Positions 1 through 11,045 of a stretch of DNA of 44,541 bases are shown in pieces. Position 1 is the stretch's first letter, and each line of letters starts with the position of its first letter. Origin of the DNA: Priapulus caudatus (Eukaryota; Priapulida; Priapulimorpha; Priapulimorphida; Priapulidae). Position numbers and translations under genes: made by a program. Location of the stretch: contig NW_014577091.1 in assembly GCF_000485595.1 (NCBI RefSeq), forward strand, positions 23,956 to 68,496, written 5' to 3'. The notes under the pieces are model-generated. The model ran no database searches. It had not been told where the DNA came from and was given only the letters and a program-made list of their open reading frames with translations.

Positions 1-246
1 ACCAGTATCTAGTTAACCCCTGCACAGGGCAAGCCGAATTCAACAGCTAAACAGTACATCGTGTATATTTCTGTAGTTGTCGCTGGGGGCTGTGTGGGAT
101 TTTGTGCACCATCTTTTAGTTCACCTTAGCCTGTTGACTAAGGCCGAATAAAAGCCCCGGGCATATTCTCGGCGTGAACACTTTTATCAGCTTGTTCTGG
201 TTTTACGTGTTGCTATTTCTTGTGTTGACACCTATACTACAATCCA
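1..246. other. Possible LTR-like end
   Basis: GCCGAATAAAAGCCCCGG has an AATAAA signal. A T-rich tail ending TGTTGACA follows, and then CCAGTGGTCGAACC, which could be a primer-binding-like region. No coding remnant or second LTR is seen, so this is weak. Confidence 0.2.
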
Positions 247-570
247 GTGGTCGAACCTTCATTCGTCGTTACAACTAGACGTAAAATCGTTGCATATATA
301 TATATGTATATATATGTGTATACTGTATGGTTACACAAACCATCTAATCATAGATCTACAAGCAAGTTAGGCACTCTTTACATGCGGGTTTCAAAAACAG
401 CAGTAATAATAAATTCAGTAAAGCCGTCATACATGTCAGCACATTTTTACAAACTAAACACCTCATTACATCAATCTTTTAAATTAAATTTGACAAATCA
501 AGATGAGTTTTCTTTTAAATTCAGTAGCCAATCTAACTTTGAGTATTTGCTGTGAAATTGGCGAGGTTCA

Positions 571-661
571 TGTGCCACATTACATTACATTACATTGCAT
601 TGCATTACATTACATTACATTACATTACATTACATTACATTCCATTACATTACACTACATG
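571..661. repeat. (TTACA)n microsatellite
   Basis: A pentanucleotide ATTAC run with a few substitutions. Confidence 0.9.
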
Positions 662-1196
662 CCAGTGGCTAACTTAACACATTTAGAGACTGTAATGGAG
701 AACATGCTTAAACTGCCTGAAATTTGTCTATTCCAATTCGACCACTTAAAGTAAAACATAAAGAGGCCTACTCTTAATCATACTTCACTTTTATTACCTA
801 ATAAAAAGCTTGCTAGACTTCCCTTCTCTCCCTTGCTCTCTTCCTCCCTCTCTCGCCATCTCCCTCTCCCCCCCCCTTCTCTCTTGCTTTCTCTATACTT
901 GTGTAACTTGTATGAAGTAATAGAGACACTACTTTACCAGTCTAGAACCACTTACACCCCACTCACTAAATGACATGCACTTTTGCCTTGTAGTGCTATT
1001 TACAAGAAAAATGTCACGACACAGAAGAATGTGGTTTTGTTTTCATATAACAAACTCGACAGAGTGCACTCACGGAGTGCATACCTCCGCCAGCGACATA
1101 CACCATATGCCATACGACTCACGAACACACGAATAACCCACGATATACGCCAGCGTACTGACATGTACACGCTCCCATATAACATGTATGTCTTAC
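662..1196. other. No gene seen
   Basis: Mixed sequence with a CT-rich patch at 820-890. Short frames only. Confidence 0.5.
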
Positions 1197-1280
1197 GAGC
1201 TGGCTCGCCACTCGCTGCTGGCTGCTGCCGACTGCTGCTGGAGCTGGCTGTGGCTGGCTGGCTGCCTGGCTGGCTGGCTT
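1197..1280. repeat. GCTG-type microsatellite
   Basis: Imperfect GCTG/GGCT repeats. The frames crossing it are not genes. Confidence 0.85.
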
Positions 1281-1559
1281 GACTCGACGCACTAATATCG
1301 ATCGCGTGAACACACGAACACACTAACACACAGACACACGAGAGAGAAAACATATAACCTCCTCGAACTCCGTTGGGCAGAGGTAACTATAATAGTACAT
1401 ACTCTTGGTAATTTTTGAGCTGGAGTAATAAATAATATGTCCACTAATAGGTGAGGCTTAATTTTGTCCGCTTCATGTTTTTATTTGTATATTTTTTGAG
1501 AGATAATATTTTTAAGTTCCTTACCCTGCAAATGACACTTAAAAACCTTTATTTATGTG

Positions 1560-1930
1560 TAACAATTGTGAACAAGTGCCGCAGTGCGACAGGGCTCATC
1601 TGGTGTCTGGTTTTCAGCTGATAAATTCATTTGTGCATAGCAAGACATCTTATACATAAGTCTTCTTTATTCTTGTTTGACTTTCATAGCCAATTCGAAC
1701 AAATATATCAGCTACACTTTCGCACCCACCTAATCTCTATGCATTGCAGACACATGTGCATTGCAGGTTGGCAGGCAACAATTATGATTAGAAGCGTGCC
1801 AGCCATGGGCTGCCCCGTGTTTTTGCCTACCCACGCGAGAATTCACTGATTCAGCCTTCAGGGTGCTATAGACAGACTGCTTTAGAAAATAATATGATTT
1901 AGGGAGCGTAAACCTTGTTCAACAAACATT
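1560..1930. repeat. Segment Z, homologous to pieces of 15.6-17.6 kb
   Basis: Words such as CAGACTGCTTTAGAAAATAA, CACATGTGCAT and the stretch from GTGCCGCAGTGCGA to TCAGCTACA recur in order at 15,612-15,800 and 17,280-17,620. About 1.45 kb of other sequence separates the two halves there. It may be an allele with an insertion, or a dispersed repeat. No coding exon is seen. Confidence 0.6.
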
Positions 1931-3454
1931 CCTTTGCAATTCAACTGTGCACACTGTAGCCTCACATTCACGAACAGGTTATGGGCTTAATAATGCAAAT
2001 AGCAGTTCAGTCTTTGTTAAACGATCAACAAAATCAATTTTAAGCCCTCCTCTTGAGGATCAACATTCCGACATTACTCTTCGCATGTCACTGCGAGAAG
2101 TACACATTCATGTCTTTCAATAAAGCCATCAAAATGGTAGTCACCGCTGAACACAAAAAAGTTTTTCCAATTCGGTCCGTCAGACATTGTCTCAGAAAAT
2201 GTCTAAAATCTGCCGTGTGCCCATTGACCTTTGACCCGTGACTCCAATTTCTGCACATGATGGCTTTCCACCATGATGCTAACACAGACTATCACGAGCC
2301 TAGGTCGCCGTTAGATTTGTGTCCGGCAATTCTGTGCATTCCTCCCTAGTACCTTTAAGTAAGGAAAGAATGTGCCACCTTCTTTCTACAGCCACTCTTG
2401 TATCCTTTGACCTTGACCCCCAGCTTACGACATCCAAACTCCGTTTCGGATTACCGACCCCAGCTCAACGCACGACGCCCCCCACCCCCCACGCCGTACG
2501 CGAGCGGTTAAGAGTTGAGCCCACTGTTGACGCACCGGACCGCACGACCCGGCCGACGGACGGACGGACCGCACGTCTCATCGCTCCGGATTCTAGCAAG
2601 TCTGCATCTGACTATGTCAGATGAGCTAATAATAAGGGGAGTTTGACAAACAAGGACAACTCCACATTCACGAGCAATAATCTATCTATTATGTATTTAC
2701 CCAATAAACGATTTATTATATACAACTCAAAAAACACAACTCGAAATTTCTTACGTGACCCAACTATATTTTTTCAGTAAAAAACAATAAACAATAAGTT
2801 TTTACCATAATATTACTTACCTTTAGGTATTTTCTCAAAAAAATGTTTTTGTAACTTTTGAAGCAATAGTAAATCCAGTAAAATCAACGATTTGAAAGGG
2901 GGCGGGCATGGCCTAATAGTGACGTGGATTTCAATTTTGGGAATCTGTTCTGAGCTTTGTAATGGATGACCGGATGCGTAGCCACTGTGAACATTAAAAT
3001 AACCTCGTGTCTAAACGCCCTCAAACAACAACCTCACCCACCCCTTGTCCTCTCTCCTTCACCTTCTTTTGATCCTTCATTCCCCTCATCCCTTCCCCTT
3101 CACACCTATTTCCACTTCCATCTTCTTCCTATTCCTTCTGCTTCCTCCACGCTTTCCTTGCTGCCTCCTCTACCCCTCCTCCAGCTTTCTAGGCTTTCTC
3201 CTCCTCCACCATGGTTTCGCTGTTGCTTCATCCGCTCAGCTGCCCTAGGCCAATAATCGAGCATTTCTACAGCGGGATAACCTATCATTACCTCATAGGA
3301 GCCCTAATTCACGCAGTGTACACACATTTTACATCAGTAGTATCCATGGTGCACATTGGGCTTAATACAGTAAGAAATCCCTTAGGCATTTAAAATGTAT
3401 GCCACTGCCTATTGATAAACGTAGTGATTGGACAGTGATAAGCAGAACTGCGAC
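1931..3454. other. Unassigned region with low-complexity patches
   Basis: Includes a GACGGACG patch (about 2,555), an AT-rich stretch (2.64-2.88 kb) and a CT-rich tract (3.03-3.21 kb). No exon is recognised. Confidence 0.5.
2225..2237 (+). promoter_or_regulatory. DR1-type nuclear receptor half-site pair
   Basis: TGACCTTTGACCC is a perfect DR1 (two AGGTCA-type half sites, one-base spacer). A related TTTGACCTTGACC lies near 2,407. It may be part of a dispersed repeat; no promoter is recognised here. Confidence 0.3.
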
Positions 3455-3735
3455 TTTTTCATGCAACTCGACAGCGATTCTAGAATCGCTGTAAAAATTG
3501 CTGTGAAATTGTGTATGTCTGCGGGAATGTGTAACTGCAACCCGTAGCGATTCTGGTTGCTTGCGACGAGTTGCAAGAAATCAAACTGTTTTTATTTCGA
3601 GTGACTCGTTGCTCCCAATCGCTCCCAAATTGCTCTAGCATTGCTTCAAAATCGCACGTGTGCGCACACGCGGTGGGTGACACATCGTCCGATCACTTGC
3701 GGTTGCAGGTTGCAGCAACGAGCAACCAAAAATCT
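3455..3735. mobile_element. Possible foldback element with nested palindromes
   Basis: There is an 18-bp perfect palindrome AGCGATTCTAGAATCGCT at 3473-3490, a TGCAACTCG/CGAGTTGCA mirror pair (about 3462 and 3568), and several further GCAACGAG/CGATTGC-type mirrored words. Ends and target duplication could not be fixed. Confidence 0.4.
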
Positions 3736-4720
3736 CAGGTCTAGATCTGCGCTAGGCTTTACACGTATGTAATGCCCAGGTGCTTGTATACACCTTTTTA
3801 ACGTGCAGTGTTATAGGGGTACAAATTGTGGTAAGTCGAGTTTGAGTTGAGGGTGGCGGGGTAAATTTCGGACGTTTATCTTGCTGGCTAGCGTATTTTG
3901 CTATGTATCATGGGATACCTGTAGCTTAGTCTGTCACGTTGCACAGATTCACTTCTGTGTGCGAATCAGAAACGCTGTTACAGCAGTTTTAAACACGCTG
4001 TTGCTGCGCACGTTCGTTTACATCTAGAGATGATGACATGAGAGCGTGCATTAATTAGTGGGCGGTGAATGAGAGATTGAAACAAATCAGTTATTTTGTC
4101 GTTATTTATAAGAACATGACTTTTTCTCAAGTTTATTAATCAGCTGTTAAGTTGTGGCAATCGGCCACAGATAAGTCGCAGTGAATTACTAACACTACAG
4201 TAGCAATTGTACATACCTTGGCCAATTCTAACACAGTCTTTCAATCATCATAAAATGTACAGAATCGCGAATACCTCCGTTGTTACATGCTGCATTTGCT
4301 GTAGTGCGAGCCGACGCAGACCCCAGTACTCAGTAGTGGGGTTAAACCCGCACCCTCAGATTAGCAAAGCGGCGTTATAACGTCGAGCGTGTACAACATT
4401 TGCTGATGTTTCAATACCGATTTCTTGGAACTCACAACTCCGATTCCAAAGAGTTTGGTGCCATTTTAACGCTAATGTAGTAATGGAGTAAAAAAGTAAT
4501 TTGCACTGGAGTAAGGGCCAAGGTGTCTCTGGATTCCTTATGAAAGATTAGATTTTAATTTTTAAACGTTTAGGCTCTTTATTTACGTTATTGTTGAATG
4601 TTGTGTCATAAAAAAACATTACAGAGTTTCGTGCATCTTTTAAACTTATTTCCTAAAATAAACAATTCCAGTGACCCTTATGCGCATTTATGTTGTAATT
4701 TATGCCTTTTGCCTTTACAC
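3736..4720. other. Unassigned AT-rich region
   Basis: No coding or repeat structure was recognised. Confidence 0.5.
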
Positions 4721-4736
4721 AGTCACTGTGGGTCAT

Positions 4737-4953
4737 AGGGTCTATGTCCCCCAGGGTACTGCCGGAAAGTACCCTGGGTACGGTCCGGTATACCGGAACG
4801 TAACCTGGTCACTATTTGATATGATTAGGGTTAGGGTTAGGGAGTAGGCGTAGGCGACTCTCTAGACTCGTTCGTGGAGTAGGCGAGGTACGGTCCGGCA
4901 TATTAGATAGTACCAGGGTACCTTCCGGCAGTACCCTGGAGGACATAGACCCT
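4737..4953. mobile_element. Foldback MITE with about 40-bp terminal inverted repeats
   Basis: The left end AGGGTCTATGTCCCCCAGGG is mirrored at the right end (CCCTGGAGGACATAGACCCT). Each terminal repeat itself contains a CCAGGGTAC...GTACCCTGG palindrome. The interior has three TTAGGG units (4825-4842) and no coding potential. It is flanked by related words GTCACTGTGGGTCAT and GTCACTGTGTCAT. Confidence 0.8.
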
Positions 4954-4972
4954 CTCAGCGTCACTGTGTCAT

Positions 4973-5085
4973 AGCTCTAGTACTTTAGCCCAAGTACAGT
5001 TGCCACTGGCCACTGGCCAGTTACCACTGCCAGTAGCAAGTGGCAACTGTACGCGGGCTATAGTACTACTACTAGTACTAGAGCT
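4973..5085. mobile_element. Second foldback element, adjacent to the first
   Basis: Left arm AGCTCTAGTACT...GTACAGTTGCCACT is mirrored by AGTGGCAACTGTAC...AGTACTAGAGCT. The centre is GCCACTGGCCACTGGCCAG. The 10-bp word ACTGTGTCAT lies directly on both sides (4963-4972 and 5087-5096), as a target-site duplication would. Confidence 0.75.
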
Positions 5086-5249
5086 AACTGTGTCATTGAT
5101 ACCTACCTGTTCGTAACTCTTTGTCACGTTAGTGAGTGTAACCGCGAGGTGTAAGTAACCTCATATAAACCTCATAATCATATTCATAAATATTACTATT
5201 AGTCTTCAAAAGTCCTAGGGACTATAAGTATAACGAAGAAGTATCCGCG

Positions 5250-5456
5250 AGAACTACTATTACTATTACTATTAGTATTAAGATATATACACATTACCTA
5301 ACCCGACCAGGCTGTGTGACTAACGTCAATACACCAGGGTATTACACCAATAAATCAGGGTATTCTAACCCTAGCAATACCGTTTCTTGGAGCTACACAT
5401 TACCCAGAAAACTTATACTAATACTTACTAATAGTAATAGTACTAATAGTAATAGG
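5250..5456. repeat. Inverted trinucleotide-type repeats
   Basis: ACTATTACTATTACTATTAG near 5,254 is mirrored by CTAATAGTAATAGTACTAAT near 5,430. No gene lies between them. Confidence 0.5.
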
Positions 5457-5639
5457 GTTTATATAAAGATGACACACTTACGATTACGATTGCTGCCAGC
5501 GTCGCCACGACGAGATTCTTAAACATTCGACTCTGATTCGACCTAGTTTTGGTAGCCGAGAAATGAGAAAATAATCGCCCATCAAAGTCTACGAGCCAGC
5601 TACCGTACACCGCGCTGTTGTAAATAGTTGTGTAAATAC

Positions 5640-5689
5640 CATAGAGTTGTATAATAATATAATAATTATTACTATTATACAACTCTATG
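5640..5689. mobile_element. 50-bp hairpin with 8-bp direct-repeat flanks
   Basis: Arms CATAGAGTTGTATAATA (5640-5656) and TATTATACAACTCTATG (5673-5689) are perfectly complementary around a 16-bp AT-rich centre. The word GTAAATAC occurs immediately on both sides (5632-5639 and 5690-5697). An 8-bp duplication is the hAT size. Confidence 0.7.
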
Positions 5690-5907
5690 GTAAATACGTC
5701 AACCAAACTGACGTCAACTACCCGGTTACCCAGTCAGTCGACGAAGAGCGTTGCGGGTCGGTGGCGCTCTCGGGTGGAAGCACAAGAAACGAAATGGACA
5801 CACTGGTCAAGGCGCTTCTACTCTGGAAGTAAATTCCAAATTACTCTGCAAAATGACTGTGCATCGTTAACGGATAGTGATAAGGAAGGAGTGTTATAAT
5901 TTATTGT

Positions 5908-6650
5908 TTAAAGAATTAAAGTAGAGGGAACTAAATCACGAGTATAGTCTGGAACGAGGAAATGAAGAGGCGGTGGTAGTGATGTTGGTGGTGGAGGAGT
6001 AAGAGGAGAAGTAGGAACAGGTGAATTAAGGAGGAGGGGGAGGAGGACGACGGGGAGGAGAAGGTGGAGGACGAAACTGTGAGGGGAAAGGATGAGGAAA
6101 AGTGAGAGAATAATGCGGAGGGAGAGATAACGGAGGTGTACGATGAGGAAAAACAAATGGATGGGAGAAGTCGAAAAGTCGGTAAGGGAAGTATGGAAGT
6201 CGAAAGGAGAAGGGATGTACGTAGATTGAGATGAGATGCGGAGAGGTTGAAAGATAGAGTAAACAGGAATTTTCTTATTTTACTTTCTACTTCCAGCTAT
6301 AGTACCCAAATTTACTCATCCCTCCACACATTCTGTGATCGCGCAAGCCTACTATATTTGCCAGAAACTCACATACTATTTATTGTATTGACACACACAC
6401 ATTCCCGAGCAGTTCCTCCTACCTGTCATACCTGATATGCGCTATCGCAGTGACTCGATCACTTTAGGCTATCAATTACGAGGTTTTCTGACCAGGTCTT
6501 CCTAAATTTCGTATGTTGTAGCCATAAATATCATCATTATCAAGTGTCTATAATAGAAAATTAATATAATAGATGAATAGATCTTCTATTATGGACTCTT
6601 GATATCATATAATCATAACCGTGTTGGTGCATGCCGAGTATTTACCATAC
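5908..6650. other. Purine-rich and AT-rich spacer, no gene seen
   Basis: GA/GGA-rich on the plus strand to about 6,250, then mixed sequence including one GCCAGAAACTCA word of the following array. It is probably an eroded outer unit of that array. Confidence 0.5.
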
Positions 6651-8410
6651 AAAACATTATTTTGTATAAATTATACAGAAAATAGTAAAATAGAAATCAG
6701 AAATTTGTAGATAGCTTGAGAAGAGAGATAGAAGGAATAGGTGAAGGATTAGGAGGAGGGGTAGGGGGAGAAGGAGCTCGGAGAGGGGAAAGAGTTGAAG
6801 CAGATTAGCAATGTTGAGAAGGACGGAAAATATTGCTTGTACGAGATGGAGGAGGACAGGGGAAAGCCAGGTGGATAAAGTAGGATGTGGAGAAGAAGGC
6901 ACAGAAAGTCAAGAGGATTTCGTTATTAGCTGTAATGCGTCTAGTTTACTCAATTTATAAATATTAACTTTTATCCCGCAAGTGCACTATTTGCCAAAAA
7001 CTCATGCTTCTGTTAATATTATATATTTAACTTATGGAGCACATATTCTCCATGTTTCCACAGTTTGATGTTGAAATGGTCTCTCTTACTTTGTCAATAC
7101 CAAATTGTCTTCTCTCTGCCTCCCAAATTCGTATATATTGCAGTATGATTTCTTATAGTATCAGCTCTGGGGCACGCAGCATGCCCAGTGTCTTCCACAT
7201 GGAATATTTCTTGCTTAAATCATAGAGAGCAGAATGTCATAGCTAGTTTGACAAGGGAGATAGAAACAGTGCTGGATGACGAGAAGGAGGGGGAAGAGAA
7301 GGAGGAGGTGGTGAGAGTAGTGAGCAAGATAGAGGAAGACGGAGACTAATGCGTGTAAGAGGTTTAAGAAGACGGGGGAAATCCCAGGTTGATAGGGTAG
7401 GTTGTTAGGAAGAAGGCGTGCAGGGATTCATGGGTATTTCGTTATATGTCTACAGCTTTGCCAATTTCTACGATCTCTCCGTTTGAGAACGACTAGGCCT
7501 ACTGCTTGCCAGAAATTCATTACCTTCTGTTGAAATTATATTTTATTTAAAATGGGGAGTACATTTTCTTGTTCAGTTTGATTACAAAACGTCTTTAACC
7601 CCTGGCTCACTTTATCAGTCCCAATGTTCCCTAGCTCCGTCCTTCTAAATCCCTTATGTTGTGGTATAATATCCTATAAAGTCCGATATAAATTCATAAG
7701 TCAAAAAAATATTATGTTCCATAAAGTCATATATGTGCACGCATGCCCAATATCTGCCATACGAAACATTACTATAGAAAGTCATAGCATGTTTGAGAAG
7801 GGAGATAGAAGGGAAGGCGGTGAGGATGGGGAGGAGGGGGAAGAGAATAAGGATGTGGCAAGAGAGAGAGAGAGAGTGGCAAGGTTGAAGAAAGTGATTA
7901 GTTTGAAAAGGGGGCAGAGGACAGGTCATTAACATGTGGATAAGGACGTGTTTGAGCATGTCTAAAATCTGTCAGAAACTCAATATTCTGTTGAAATAAT
8001 CTATATGTTGTCAGTATTCTATTTAAAATAGAGAGAACATGTTGCCGAGCATTTTTGTCTGTCAAAGGTTTATCGAAGTGACTCACGTCTAGAAAACTAA
8101 AACTCCCACTAAAAATAGTCATACTCATAGCTAATTTGAGAATTGTGAGGACGGAATGAAGAAGGAGGATGAAGAGAGGGAGTTTCGTCAGTTCCCCCAT
8201 GTATTCTGTGCTCGCGTAAGCCCACTACTAATTACAATTTAACGTAGAGAGCACAAAGTCAAAACTAGTTTGAGAAGGGAGATAGAATGGGGTGGTGGGC
8301 GGAGTAGGTGAATAAAGAAGAAGAGAAATATGGAGGGGAGGAGAAAGAAAAGAAGAAAGAGGAGGGAGATGCATGGAAAGGTAAGGGAAAAAAAAAAGAA
8401 TTTGAGCTTC
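6650..8410. repeat. Diverged purine-rich tandem array, unit about 0.5 kb
   Basis: A module of the form CATAGCTAGTTTGAGAAGGG, then AGATAGAA and a GGA/GAA-rich tract, recurs near 6,705, 7,240, 7,785 and 8,265. Between repeats there is a recurring GCCAGAAACTCA ... TTCTGTTGAAAT word (6.36, 6.99, 7.51 and 7.97 kb). Relatives extend back to about 5,930. Units are strongly diverged. The apparent ORFs here are Pro/Leu/Ser-rich readings of the pyrimidine strand and are not coding. Confidence 0.7.
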
Positions 8411-9365
8411 ACTGAGACCGATTCTTGATCGACCAATGTGGTCATCTGTTAGCATCGTGTTAGCCATCGCGATGAATGATATAATCAGGCCAATTTTTGT
8501 CCAATTGTGGAGATATGTATCACCATGAAGCTAAACATTAGCCTTCCTAACAAATAAAAATCAAATTACGACATAATACAGTAAATGGCAAAGGCAAAGT
8601 AGACAACACGTATATTTTAGAAATCCGGGTCGATAATCTACACCACCGTATACCAAATTCCATATAAACCAGGTCGATCTGTTGCTCAGAATTACAGACA
8701 ACTAAATACACATGGTTATTTACAAACAAAATTCACCTGCGTAGTAAATGAAGGCTCATTATATTCAAAGTTGTCAATTATTGCGTTCTGACCACGCCCA
8801 AAAAATAAACTTTCTGGCGTGTTCATCGATAAAAGACTTTCGATTCACAAGTTCGAGTCTTAGGATCCATATTCGCTATGTAATCTGCAATAAATCTAAC
8901 AGCGTGGGCAATATACTTTGCATGGACCCATATGCTGATACAGCGTTAAAGTTTATATAACTATCTAAACAAACCACGGACAACAAATTGAACAATAGGC
9001 CTATACTAAAACAATTCAGACGTTATCTGTATGTATAACCCATATCGACAAAAAAGATGCCATTTTCTCTAACAATACGAAAAAGTTGAAACTACGACAC
9101 ATTCCTTGATTTGTTTGTGGATTTACGTTATTTGTCTCTCTTCTACTTTTTCTTGTTGACGTTCTTTGTAAAAGCAGTATTAAAAGCGAAGCGAGCCGCC
9201 CTCTGCTAGAAAATATTTGTGTTGGCCACCCCATAGAGAAGTTATTAACTACAGAACTGTCCATATTACCAGCTAAGAAATGCATAGCGACGCCCATTTT
9301 AGATGCTATTATCAACAACCCGTCTAAACTACCCTTACAGATTGTGCAAAAATTCCCAAATTTTT
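8410..9365. repeat. Duplicated non-coding segment X
   Basis: Homologous to 11,940-12,870 from ACCGATTCTTGATCGACC to CAGATTGTGCAAAAATTCCC, in the same orientation. No coding exon is recognised. It runs directly into the CA-repeat block at 9.37 kb, as its partner runs into CA-rich sequence at 12.88 kb. Confidence 0.85.
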
Positions 9366-9367
9366 AC

Positions 9368-9575
9368 CTCATAACACACAAACAAACACACAACCACACA
9401 CACAGACACAGACACACACACACACACACCACAACACACACACACACACACACACACACACCACACACACACACACCCAACACACCCCACACACCACACA
9501 CACCACACACACACACACAAACACGCAACGCGCCGCGCACAACGCACAGCAACACACGCACGCGCACGACACACA

Positions 9576-9606
<31 letters not shown>

Positions 9607-10334
9607 GCCACCACAACACACACACACACACACACATCACACACACACACACACACACACCACGACAACACAGCACAACACACAACACAACACTACACAA
9701 CACAATACACACACACACTACACACACGTACACACACGTACCAACACACGTAATACATCACAACACATTCCACACCACACACACACACCACGCACAACAT
9801 CACACACACACACACGCCCACACCACACACACACGACGAGCGCGCAATGCCGTCACAACACACGTCACACACACATGCACACACATGCACACCGCGCGCA
9901 CACACAACAGCACAGCACACATACACACACACGGCCACACACAACACCCACACACACACATCACACACACGCTGACGCGCAACAACACACACACACACAC
10001 TCTGTGGCACACACACACACACACACACAACGCACGCACGCACACACATACAACGCACGCACGCAACGCACGCACAGCAACGCACGCACCCGACGCACTC
10101 AACTCACACCACAACACACACTCCACACTCAACACTCACACTCACAACCACACCACATCACACTCACACTCACACTCACACTCACACGCGCGCGCGCGAG
10201 CCCGCAGCACCACACACACAAGAAGAGAGAGAAAAAGAGAGAAAGAAGAGAAAAGAAGAAAGAGAGAGAAAGAGAGAAGAGAGAGAGAGAGACGAGAGAC
10301 GCGAAGAGAAAAGAGAGAGAAAAGAGAAGAGAAG
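9368..10334. repeat. Long CA block running into GA repeat, ends at gap
   Basis: About 830 bp of CA/CGCA repeats, then about 120 bp of GA repeats up to the N run. The His/Thr- or Cys/Val-rich frames across it are artefacts. Confidence 0.95.
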
Positions 10335-10359
10335 NNNNNNNNNNNNNNNNNNNNNNNNN
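10335..10359. other. Assembly gap (25 N)
   Basis: A run of 25 unknown bases between GA repeat and CTTGTTGACTATGC. Confidence 0.99.
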
Positions 10360-10469
10360 CTTGTTGACTATGCTAAGCAACATTAGATTCTTCGGGCTTT
10401 TCTACGCTCTCAACCCATGCTGGTTATCAACATACGTAGATAGGGTATATATATATTATTATATAATAT

Positions 10470-10866
10470 ATATATAGAGTAGGAGAGAGACGGAGAGGGA
10501 TGAGAGCAGGGAGAGAGAGATATGAGGAACGGAGGTGAGGGCAGAGAGAGAGAGAGAGATAGGGGGTAGGAGGAGAGGGAAAGAGAGAGAAGAGAAGAGA
10601 ACGGAAGGGCGCGGGAGAGAGGATAGAGAGATGAGAGAGAGAGAGCAGAGAGACGAGAGAGAGAGAGAGATAGAGAGAGAGAGACGAGATGAGAGATGAC
10701 GAGAGATGTGAGAGAGATGAGAGAGAAGAGAGAGGGAGAGGGAGAGAAGAGAGAAGGGATAGTATGGATATATATATATAGATAGATAGATAGATAGCGT
10801 AGAATTAACTAAATAGTATCAGATAAGATAGATAGATAGTAGATAGATAAGCATAGATTAAGTATA

Positions 10867-10902
<36 letters not shown>

Positions 10903-11005
10903 CATAGATAGATAGATAGATAGATAGATAGGATAGATAGCATAGATAAGATACATAGATAGATAGAATAGATAGATAGATGGATAGATAGATAGATAGA
11001 TAGAT

Positions 11006-11043
<38 letters not shown>

Positions 11044-11045
11044 TA
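10470..11045. repeat. GA-rich tract followed by GATA microsatellite
   Basis: GA/GAGAT repeats to about 10,760, then long GATA runs with small interruptions. A shorter GATA block lies before the homologous segment at 28.66-28.79 kb. Confidence 0.95.

Noticed and set aside
2880-2960. SINE head suggested by GGGCATGGCCTAATAGTGACG
   Set aside because: No B box or SINE core follows, so support is too weak.
9335-10477. Long open frames rich in His/Thr or Cys/Val across the CA block
   Set aside because: They exist only because a CA/GT repeat has no stop codons in these frames, and one of them crosses an N gap.
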